Source of the DNA: Promethearchaeota archaeon
GTDB taxonomy: Archaea > Asgardarchaeota > Lokiarchaeia > Sigynarchaeales > SOKP01
Direction: 5' to 3'
Assembly (NCBI GenBank): GCA_016839905.1
Contig: JAEOTJ010000387.1
Span: forward strand, 1-5,472
Length of the DNA: 5,472 nt
Of the stretch, positions 1 to 5,472 are shown piece after piece. The position numbers were made by a program, and so were the translations under genes. Numbering within the stretch: the stretch's first letter is position 1; every line of letters starts with the position of its first letter. Below the pieces are notes generated by a model. The model ran no database searches, had not been told where the DNA came from, and saw only the letters and a program-made list of their open reading frames with translations.

Positions 1-612
1 GAGAATTTCATTTAAAGCATCCTCAGCATAACAATTAACATTCTTATTATGTATGAATTTTTGAATATGGTTAAGCCATTTCTTCATAAAATCTTTTGAT
101 AATTTGTAAAATGGTGCTAAAAAAGCAGCATTTGGCCCTGTGAGATTTACACCGATTTTTTTAATCCTTCCATTAATTATTATTGCTTTAAAATCTTTCT
201 CTGGGGGAACTATTTCCCTATTTACTAATACACAATCTTTTTCTTTAGAATTGATTATTTTTCTAACTAAATTCTCAGTAAATATTAAATCTCCATGAGA
301 ATATAAAAGATCTTCATCAATAAAATCCTTAAGTAAATAAATAGAATATATATAATTTGTTTTATTATAAATTGGGTTATTAACATAGAGAATTTTAATA
401 TCTGGATAATTAATTTCTACATAATCCTTAATCTGATTCTCAAATGGGCCTGTAGCCATAATAAAATCACTAAATCCGCACTTTATTATACTTTTTAATT
501 GAAAGTCTAAAATCGTCTCATTTTTACTTATTTTTACAAGACATTTTGGTGTATTTTTAGTTAAGTCATTAAGCCTTTTTCCAACTCCAGCATTTAATAT
601 AATTACTTTCAT
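1..612 (-). CDS. Sugar-phosphate/phosphonate-type nucleotidyltransferase (probable CTP:phosphonate cytidylyltransferase), 3' end cut off
   Basis: This frame runs without a stop from an ATG at 612-610 to the left window edge, giving 204 residues of a protein whose family is usually about 230-250 long, so the C-terminus is missing. The N-terminus has the nucleotidyltransferase signature: NAGVGKRL (residues 7-14), then T-P-K-C-L around residues 21-25, with the G-x-G-x-R loop replaced by the close variant G-V-G-K-R. The segment YSHGDLIFTE (104-113) carries the expected metal-binding Asp108, and YAEDALNEIL (195-204) carries a second acidic pair, as in LicC/PntC-like cytidylyltransferases. The NPxYxxTN motif (79-86) also fits that group. 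Its ATG overlaps the stop of the alcohol dehydrogenase (ATGA), so the two are co-translated. In this setting the likely reaction is CTP plus a hydroxy- or aminoalkylphosphonate to a CMP-phosphonate in the cytosol. The substrate is inferred from context; a choline-phosphate or sugar-phosphate substrate cannot be excluded. Confidence 0.8.
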   Translation of the reverse strand, partial: MKVIILNAGVGKRLNDLTKNTPKCLVKISKNETILDFQLKSIIKCGFSDFIMATGPFENQIKDYVEINYPDIKILYVNNPIYNKTNYIYSIYLLKDFIDEDLLYSHGDLIFTENLVRKIINSKEKDCVLVNREIVPPEKDFKAIIINGRIKKIGVNLTGPNAAFLAPFYKLSKDFMKKWLNHIQKFIHNKNVNCYAEDALNEIL

Positions 613-1745
613 CTTAAAGCATTTAATATTTCTCTTAATTGTGTTTCTTCTAATAATCTTGGATTATTTTTTACTCTTTCTGGATTGAATCCATTTTTAA
701 TAATAATTTCAATGTCCTGTTGAGTTTTTATTCCTAACTTATCTAAATTGTTTGCTAATCCAATATCATTTATTAATTTTTTAATTTCTTCTTTAGCTTC
801 AATGAAATCTGAAGTACCAAAATAAGAGATTATCTCAAGCATTATAGTTTTTACATAATCAACTCCACGTTTATCCAAGATATCATTTTGACTAACCTCT
901 GAATTAAAAACAATCATAGATGGTAAAGTTAAGGCAACAGCTTGTCCATGGGGGACATTAAAGTACGAGGTAATTGGGTATGATATCGAATGACATGCAG
1001 TAGTTTTTGTTATATTAATCGCTTTCCCGGCAAAGTTAGCTGCCAGAGCCATATTGTATCTTGATTCCTTATCTGGTTTATGAACAGCGGTAATGAAATT
1101 ATCTACAACTAATTTTATTGCCCTCTTCGCATATTCTTTTGATTCTTTTGTGGAATTTATATTCCAATATGATTCAATTCCTTGACTTAATGCATCCATC
1201 CCAGTATAAGCAGTAACATATTTAGGAAGACTATAGGTTAATTCAGGATCAACAATAACATAATCAGCATGCATATATTTAGGATCTGCTAAAGAATACT
1301 TTATTTTCCCCTTAAATACTACAGCAAAATGAGTTGCTTCACTGCCCGTTCCAGTAGTAGTAGGAATCAGAATTAGTGGTGTCCCTTTTCTTTTAATTTC
1401 AGCTTCTTTAAAAAGATATTGTTCAATATCACTTTTATTAGTTGTTAAAATAGAAATACATTTTCCTATATCTAATACAGAACCTCCTCCAACTGCAATT
1501 ATACAATCAAAAATTTCTTCCTTAAACGATGATAATCCCTTTCTTACTCCCTCAATGGTCGGGTTAGGTAAAATATCATCGTAATGAAAAAATTTACATT
1601 CTTTTTGAATTAATAACTTAATTTTATTTATATTTGGTTCTTCTAAAGGAGAGTTTCCCGTTAAGTAATAAACATTTTTAAATGAATTTTTTTTTAAAAT
1701 ATTTTGAAGTTCTTTAATAGAACCATTTCCTATATACTCTTCCAT
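609..1745 (-). CDS. Iron-containing alcohol dehydrogenase, probable phosphonoacetaldehyde reductase (PhpC/FomC-like)
   Basis: This 378-residue protein has the length and motifs of the Fe-dependent alcohol dehydrogenase family. The nucleotide-binding motif GGGSVLDIGK is at residues 86-95 and the TTTGTGSEAT segment at 129-138. Metal-ligand candidates are Asp184 in DALSQ, His252 in CHSISYP and His266 in VPHGQA. The position that is usually the first histidine ligand, four residues after the Asp, is Gln188. Next to PEP mutase and phosphonopyruvate decarboxylase, the likely role is NAD(P)H-dependent reduction of phosphonoacetaldehyde to 2-hydroxyethylphosphonate, as PhpC and FomC do in phosphinothricin and fosfomycin biosynthesis. 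The ATG at 1745-1743 is the first start after the divergent intergenic region; only A/T-rich sequence precedes it, without a clear ribosome-binding site. The stop overlaps the downstream nucleotidyltransferase start by 4 bp. Family assignment is firm; the substrate rests on neighbourhood, and another aldehyde remains possible. Confidence 0.85.
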   Translation of the reverse strand: MEEYIGNGSIKELQNILKKNSFKNVYYLTGNSPLEEPNINKIKLLIQKECKFFHYDDILPNPTIEGVRKGLSSFKEEIFDCIIAVGGGSVLDIGKCISILTTNKSDIEQYLFKEAEIKRKGTPLILIPTTTGTGSEATHFAVVFKGKIKYSLADPKYMHADYVIVDPELTYSLPKYVTAYTGMDALSQGIESYWNINSTKESKEYAKRAIKLVVDNFITAVHKPDKESRYNMALAANFAGKAINITKTTACHSISYPITSYFNVPHGQAVALTLPSMIVFNSEVSQNDILDKRGVDYVKTIMLEIISYFGTSDFIEAKEEIKKLINDIGLANNLDKLGIKTQQDIEIIIKNGFNPERVKNNPRLLEETQLREILNALR

Positions 1746-1779
1746 TATTATTTACATCTATATTGAGATATACATTCTT

Positions 1780-1792
1780 AAGATTTTTATAT
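1780..1792 (+). promoter_or_regulatory. TATA-like promoter element, rightward
   Basis: The sequence AAGATTTTTATAT, continuing into TATA, resembles an archaeal purine-rich BRE plus TATA box (TTTATATA at 1786-1793). If used that way, transcription would begin about 25 bp downstream, near 1815, leaving a leader of roughly 35 nt before the proposed TTG start of the PEP mutase at 1850. In a bacterium the same bases could instead act as a -10 region. The call comes only from sequence resemblance in AT-rich DNA. Confidence 0.35.
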
Positions 1793-1807
1793 ATTGAAGC
1801 ATTTTTA

Positions 1808-1820
1808 ATATAAAAACCTT
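1808..1820 (-). promoter_or_regulatory. TATA-like promoter element, leftward
   Basis: Read on the minus strand from 1820 to 1808 this is AAGGTTTTTATAT, matching the rightward element in 12 of 13 positions. A start about 25 bp downstream would lie near 1786, giving a leader of about 40 nt before the alcohol dehydrogenase ATG at 1745. The matching spacing for both operons supports a divergent promoter pair, though AT-rich DNA yields such strings by chance. Confidence 0.35.
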
Positions 1821-1849
1821 GATTATTTACTTTTCATTCAAAGATATTC

Positions 1850-3598
1850 TTGAAGATTTATTCAAAAATTTTTAAATACCATAAGGATTTCTTTTTATAT
1901 AAGTTGATTGATAATAATAGAATATCTCCCGAAGAAAGAAGAAGGCAATTAAAAGAATTATTGAAAAAAAAAAAATACTTAAGAATTTTAGAAGCTCATA
2001 ATGGTATTAGTGCAATCGTGGTAGATGATACTGAAATTGTTAAAAATAATAAAAAATTAGAATTTGATGGTCTTTGGGAGAGCAGTTTTACGGATAGTGC
2101 CTCAAAAGGATATCCTGATGCAAATATTATTAGTATTGATTCTAGGTGTGAGTCTTTAAGATATATTTTAGATGTATCTAAAAAACCTCTTATTTTTGAT
2201 GGAGATACAGGAGGAGATCCTGCTAATTTTGAATATTTAGTAAAGCGATTGGAGAATTTAGGTGTATCTATGGTAGTAATTGAAGATAAAATCTTTCCTA
2301 AACGAAATAGTCTTGATCCTGAATGCTCTCAGGTTCAAGAAGAACCAGATGTTTTCGCTAATAAAATTAAACGAGGTAAAGAAGTTATACTATCTTCAGA
2401 TTTTATGATAGCTGCTCGAATTGAAAGTTTAATTGCAGGTAAAGGGATTAAGGATGCAATTTTAAGAGCAAGAATTTATTTAGATGCAGGAGCAGATGCT
2501 ATAATGATCCATTCTAAAGATGATAATCCTAGCGAAATTTTAGAATTTGCTATTGCATATAATGAATTATGTAAAGAAAGAAAAAATAGAAAACCGTTAA
2601 TCTGTGTTCCAACTACATATAATATGATTTCTGAGAATGAACTTGAAAAAGCAGGCTTTAATATAATAATTTATGCAAACCATCTATTAAGAGCTGCTCA
2701 TAAGGCAATGAGAAATACTGCTGAAATAATTTTAAAATTTGGAAGAGCTTTTGAATCAGAATCCTTATGTACTCCTTCCTATGAGATCTTTAAAGATGTA
2801 GGTTTGTCTGAAATTAGATATAAGGATAAGTTATATCAAAAAGACAGTATTCAAGTGATAATTCCTGCTGCAGGAGCCGATAATAATTATGATATTCCAA
2901 AATCATTAATTAAAATTAAAAATAAGTCAATATTACAGTGTCAAATTGATACTCTTAAAAAAAAGAATATTAATAAAATAACTTTAATAAGAGGTTATAA
3001 AAAAGAGCTTTTTAATACTCAGGGTATAAAATATTTTGATAATGATAACTATGAGGAGACTTATTTAATTGAATCTCTTTTTTTAGCCGAAGAAGATTTT
3101 AAAAATGGATTTTTATATATCAATTCTGATATATTATTTACCGAAGAGGTTATTAATAAAGCTATAAATACGCATTATGACATAGTTTTATTAGTAGATA
3201 GAACATATAAATACCATAAACATGAAATTAATAAAAGATTGGACTTGGTTCTGACAAAAAATAGACCTATCGATGAGATTTGGCAACTTTATGATGTAGA
3301 TAATGAAGTTTTAAGGATTGGTAAAAATATAAAGATTGAATCGGCGGATTATGAATTTATTGGAATTGCTTATTTCTCTAAAAATGGTGCAAATATATTA
3401 AGAAAAGTGTATAATGCTTGTAAAAATAATTGGACGGGTCAATTTCATGAAGCAAAAAATTTTGATAATGCCGGTTTTACAGATTTAATTCAAGAAATAA
3501 TAAATCATGGTTTTAAAGTAAATACCGTTGAAATACGTAAAGGATGGATTGAAATAAATGATAAAAAAGACATTAAATTAGCTGAAGAAGTGATTTAA
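1850..3598 (+). CDS. pepM: Phosphoenolpyruvate mutase fused to C-terminal nucleotidyltransferase domain
   Basis: This 582-residue, two-domain protein is the entry enzyme of the pathway; it isomerises phosphoenolpyruvate to phosphonopyruvate, forming the C-P bond. Residues about 30-305 are the PEP mutase/isocitrate-lyase-type barrel: EAHNGISA (48-55), DGDTGGDPANF (117-127), the diagnostic EDKxFPKxNS motif (145-154), RIESLIAGKG (190-199) and LDAGADAIMIHSK (211-223). Residues about 334-582 are a nucleotidyltransferase domain: IIPAAG (337-342), PKSL (350-353), the metal-site Asp427 in LYINSDILF, Asp545, and a GWIEIND tail (565-571). Its nucleotide loop is short and lacks the usual G-x-R. Fom1 of fosfomycin biosynthesis also joins these two activities; from memory its order is reversed. 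The start is TTG, because no in-frame ATG occurs before residue 141; alternatives are TTG at 1904 or 1961. The upstream in-frame stop is at 1820-1822. The stop codon overlaps the decarboxylase start by 1 bp. The PEP mutase call is firm; the C-terminal substrate (perhaps 2-hydroxyethylphosphonate) is inferred. Confidence 0.92.
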   Translation: MKIYSKIFKYHKDFFLYKLIDNNRISPEERRRQLKELLKKKKYLRILEAHNGISAIVVDDTEIVKNNKKLEFDGLWESSFTDSASKGYPDANIISIDSRCESLRYILDVSKKPLIFDGDTGGDPANFEYLVKRLENLGVSMVVIEDKIFPKRNSLDPECSQVQEEPDVFANKIKRGKEVILSSDFMIAARIESLIAGKGIKDAILRARIYLDAGADAIMIHSKDDNPSEILEFAIAYNELCKERKNRKPLICVPTTYNMISENELEKAGFNIIIYANHLLRAAHKAMRNTAEIILKFGRAFESESLCTPSYEIFKDVGLSEIRYKDKLYQKDSIQVIIPAAGADNNYDIPKSLIKIKNKSILQCQIDTLKKKNINKITLIRGYKKELFNTQGIKYFDNDNYEETYLIESLFLAEEDFKNGFLYINSDILFTEEVINKAINTHYDIVLLVDRTYKYHKHEINKRLDLVLTKNRPIDEIWQLYDVDNEVLRIGKNIKIESADYEFIGIAYFSKNGANILRKVYNACKNNWTGQFHEAKNFDNAGFTDLIQEIINHGFKVNTVEIRKGWIEINDKKDIKLAEEVI

Positions 3599-4734
3599 TG
3601 ATGATATCATGTAAATTATTTTACAATATTTTAAAAAAAGTTAATTTCAATTTCTTTACAGGCATTCCTGACTCTACTTTTAAAAATTGGATTAGCTTCC
3701 TTGTAGATCATAATGGAAAAGATTTGCAAAATATCATAGCAAGTAATGAATGTGAAGCAATTGCTTTATGTGCAGGCTATCATTTAGCAACAAATAAGAT
3801 AGGTATAGTATATATGCAAAATTCTGGACTTGGGAAGGCTATCAATCCATTGACATCTTTATGTGATAAAGATGTTTATTCTATTCCAATTCTATTATTC
3901 TTAGGATGGCGTGGAGAACCTGGAAAGAATGATGCACAACAACACAAAAAAATGGGAAGAATAATGTTGCCTTTATTGGATACTTTAGAGATCCCATATA
4001 GTATACTTGAACCAAATGTTAAACAAATAGAAAAGACTTTAAAAAATGCATTAAACTACTTAGAAAAAAATAATAGTCCATATGCCATTGTCTTAAGGAA
4101 GAATTTTTTTGATAATTACGAGTTAAAAAGAAATATTGTTAATAATTATGAATTAACCAGAGAAGAAGCACTTAATTTAATTATGAAAAATATAAAGGAT
4201 GATGATATAGTAATTTCTACAACAGGATTTACTTCACGAGAATTATTTGAATATAGAGAAGCAAATAAGAAAGATCATTATAAAAGCTTCTATAATATTG
4301 GAAGTATGGGGTGTGCAAGTTCAATTGGTTTAAGCATAGCAATTCAAAGACCTGAGAGAAAAATATTTGTTTTTGATGGGGATGGGGCAGCTATAATGCA
4401 ATTGGGGGTTTTCACTACTGTTGGAAATTATTCACCCTCTAATTTTATTCATATAATATTTGATAATCACGCTCATGAATCGACAGGGGGTCAACCAACT
4501 AATTCTCATTCAATCAATTTTCTTCAAACTGCTATTGCTTGTAATTATAAATCAGGAATTATTGTAAAATCGAGAGAAGAATTAATAAATGCATTAAATG
4601 GAGTTAAAAAGCAAAAGGGTCCATTTATTTTAGTGATAAAGATTAAAAAAAGGCATAGAACCGATTTAGGAAGACTTAATAAAACTCTCATTGAATATAA
4701 AGAAGAATTTAAGAAAAATTTCATAAATAATTAA
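3598..4734 (+). CDS. ppd: Phosphonopyruvate decarboxylase (thiamine diphosphate-dependent)
   Basis: This enzyme decarboxylates phosphonopyruvate to phosphonoacetaldehyde, the irreversible step that pulls the unfavourable PEP mutase reaction forward. At 378 residues it has the usual single-chain length. The N-terminal pyrimidine-binding half has FTGIPDSTF (20-28), the likely cofactor-activating Glu53 in NECEA, NSGLGKAINPL (75-85) and WRGEPG (104-109) followed by QH (115-116). The C-terminal pyrophosphate-binding half has GSMGCASSIGL (235-245), FDGDGA (259-264), Asn290 and ESTGGQPT (294-301). The typical R-x-D-L-G-R motif is at 354-359. GWRGEPG and ESTGGQPT separate it from ordinary acetolactate-type enzymes. 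The first ATG at 3598 overlaps the PEP mutase stop (TAATG); an adjacent ATG at 3601 could serve equally. Only weak purine-rich sequence precedes it, so translational coupling is likely. A sulfopyruvate decarboxylase is the nearest alternative, disfavoured by the adjoining PEP mutase. Confidence 0.94.
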   Translation: MMISCKLFYNILKKVNFNFFTGIPDSTFKNWISFLVDHNGKDLQNIIASNECEAIALCAGYHLATNKIGIVYMQNSGLGKAINPLTSLCDKDVYSIPILLFLGWRGEPGKNDAQQHKKMGRIMLPLLDTLEIPYSILEPNVKQIEKTLKNALNYLEKNNSPYAIVLRKNFFDNYELKRNIVNNYELTREEALNLIMKNIKDDDIVISTTGFTSRELFEYREANKKDHYKSFYNIGSMGCASSIGLSIAIQRPERKIFVFDGDGAAIMQLGVFTTVGNYSPSNFIHIIFDNHAHESTGGQPTNSHSINFLQTAIACNYKSGIIVKSREELINALNGVKKQKGPFILVIKIKKRHRTDLGRLNKTLIEYKEEFKKNFINN

Positions 4735-4736
4735 CT

Positions 4737-5472
4737 ATGATTAAAAATAAGAATATATTAATTACTGGCGGAGCAGGATTTATAGGATCTCATCTTTTTG
4801 AACAATTAATAAAAAATAATTATATTGTATTAATTGATAACTTCAATGATTATTATCAAGGAAAGGATGATAACATAAAAGAAGTTACAAAAGAATATAA
4901 AATCTCGAATGATTATGAGTTAATAAGAGGAGATTTATTAGATTCTTCAACTTATAGTAAAATTAATTGTGATATTGACATTTTATTTCATCTTGCAGCT
5001 CAGGCAGGTGTAAGATATTCAATTGAAAATGCTGCTGAAGTTACAAATAATAATATTATAAGTACTTTGAACATTTTAGATTATTCACTTCAAAATAATG
5101 TAAAAAAGATAATCAATGCCTCCTCCTCTTCAGTTTATGGTAATCCAATTTATACTCCTTTAGATGAAGAGCATCCAAAGAATCCCATTTCGCCTTATGC
5201 AATCTCAAAATTGAGTGGTGAAATTTATGCTGATTATTATTTTAGAGAATATGGTTTACCAATTACATCCCTTAGATTTTATACGGTTTACGGTCCAAGA
5301 GGGAGACCCGATATGGCAATAAGGAAGTTTTTTAAATTAATTTTAAAAGAAAGAGAAATTACTATATATGGAGATGGTGAGCAACTCCGAGATTTTACAA
5401 ATGTCTTAGATATCGTAAATGGTTTAATCTTAGCAGGGGAAAAAAAGGAATCCATTGGAGAAATATTTAATC
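4737..5472 (+). CDS. NAD-dependent nucleotide-sugar epimerase, UDP-glucuronate 4-epimerase-like, 3' end cut off
   Basis: The ATG lies 2 bp after the decarboxylase stop, and the frame stays open to the right edge, giving 245 residues of a family usually a little over 300 long. It is an extended short-chain dehydrogenase/reductase. Visible motifs are the Rossmann GGAGFIGSH (11-19), an acidic Asp34 ending the second strand, HLAAQAGVRYS (85-95), the SSSSVYG strand (129-135), catalytic Tyr154-x-x-x-Lys158, and TVYGPRGRPDMA (183-194). The last motif is typical of UDP-glucuronate 4-epimerases. A RDFT motif (218-221) lies near the cut end. It would interconvert UDP-glucuronate and UDP-galacturonate, or a related UDP-hexose pair, in the cytosol to supply a surface polysaccharide. 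Being last in the visible phosphonate operon, it links the phosphonate to glycan synthesis. UDP-glucose 4-epimerase or a dehydratase of the same superfamily cannot be ruled out. Confidence 0.88.
   Translation, partial: MIKNKNILITGGAGFIGSHLFEQLIKNNYIVLIDNFNDYYQGKDDNIKEVTKEYKISNDYELIRGDLLDSSTYSKINCDIDILFHLAAQAGVRYSIENAAEVTNNNIISTLNILDYSLQNNVKKIINASSSSVYGNPIYTPLDEEHPKNPISPYAISKLSGEIYADYYFREYGLPITSLRFYTVYGPRGRPDMAIRKFFKLILKEREITIYGDGEQLRDFTNVLDIVNGLILAGEKKESIGEIFN

Larger units (their letters stand above)
1778..1822. repeat. Imperfect inverted repeat in divergent promoter region
   Basis: The arms are 1778-1792 (TTAAGATTTTTATAT) and 1808-1822 (reverse complement TCAAGGTTTTTATAT). They match in 13 of 15 positions and are separated by 15 bp. 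The arms are the two TATA-like elements, so the simplest reading is paired divergent promoters. A dyad-binding regulator is an alternative. An RNA hairpin is unlikely to matter, since predicted transcripts would start inside the repeat. Confidence 0.6.
1746..1849. promoter_or_regulatory. Divergent intergenic promoter region
   Basis: These 104 bp separate the two divergent operons and must hold the start signals for both, unless transcription comes from elsewhere. The stretch is extremely AT-rich. It contains two inverted TATA-like elements (1780-1792 on plus, 1820-1808 on minus). A bacterial-type alternative for the rightward operon is TTGAGA at 1763-1768 followed after 17 bp by TTTATA at 1786-1791, overlapping the plus-strand TATA-like box. 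I see no riboswitch fold and no small open reading frame here. No ATG occurs on the plus strand from 1746 to about 2000. Confidence 0.6.

Noticed and set aside
1763..1791. Sigma-70-type promoter TTGAGA, 17 bp, TTTATA for the rightward operon
   Set aside because: It is possible, but it rests on short matches in extremely AT-rich DNA and overlaps the TATA-like element. It is mentioned in the intergenic entry rather than called separately.
1964..1975. Frameshift or pseudogene caused by the poly-A run
   Set aside because: The frame is intact on both sides in this sequence, and the downstream domain motifs are all present, so the gene is read as functional.
1850..2760. Isocitrate lyase, methylisocitrate lyase or phosphonopyruvate hydrolase as the identity of the barrel domain
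   Set aside because: The EDKxFPKxNS segment is the hallmark of PEP mutase rather than the lyases. The adjoining phosphonopyruvate decarboxylase needs a phosphonopyruvate source, which argues against the hydrolase.
3598..4734. Sulfopyruvate decarboxylase of coenzyme M synthesis
   Set aside because: The families are related, but the overlap with a PEP mutase gene and the full set of decarboxylase motifs in one chain favour phosphonopyruvate decarboxylase.
1..5472. Fosfomycin or phosphinothricin antibiotic cluster
   Set aside because: The early steps are shared, but no methyltransferase, HepD-type or epoxidase gene is visible, and a nucleotide-sugar epimerase is in the operon, which points to glycan decoration.

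Overview
The window carries a compact phosphonate-biosynthesis locus in very AT-rich DNA (by eye, well under 35% GC). Arginine is mostly AGA, isoleucine ATA is common, and no gene start has a strong Shine-Dalgarno sequence. This suggests a low-GC bacterium or an archaeon that relies little on Shine-Dalgarno pairing. TATA-like boxes in the central promoter region are compatible with an archaeon but do not settle it. No tRNA, rRNA, CRISPR array, insertion sequence or terminator was recognised. Nearly all of the DNA is coding.

Layout: two gene blocks diverge from a 104-bp intergenic region (1746-1849). Leftward (minus strand) are an iron-type alcohol dehydrogenase (609-1745) and, overlapping it by 4 bp, a CTP-type nucleotidyltransferase cut by the left edge (1-612). 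Rightward (plus strand) are a phosphoenolpyruvate mutase fused to a C-terminal nucleotidyltransferase domain (1850-3598), a thiamine-diphosphate phosphonopyruvate decarboxylase (3598-4734, 1-bp overlap), and an NAD-dependent nucleotide-sugar epimerase resembling UDP-glucuronate 4-epimerase, cut by the right edge (4737-5472, 2-bp gap). The overlaps and tiny gaps indicate two tightly coupled transcription units that continue beyond both edges.

Reading the enzymes in order gives a pathway: phosphoenolpyruvate to phosphonopyruvate (PEP mutase), to phosphonoacetaldehyde (decarboxylase), to 2-hydroxyethylphosphonate (alcohol dehydrogenase acting as phosphonoacetaldehyde reductase). One or both nucleotidyltransferases would then form CMP-2-hydroxyethylphosphonate. 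The sugar epimerase suggests that the activated phosphonate is placed on a surface glycan or glycolipid rather than made into a small-molecule antibiotic. The PEP mutase and decarboxylase assignments rest on strong motifs. The reductase substrate, the CMP-phosphonate step and the glycan destination are inferences from context.

The points most worth a second look are the two divergent nucleotidyltransferase domains, one with a degenerate nucleotide-binding signature; the PEP mutase-first fusion order; the non-ATG start of the key enzyme; a 12-A run near its 5' end; and an inverted repeat of TATA-like elements between the two operons.
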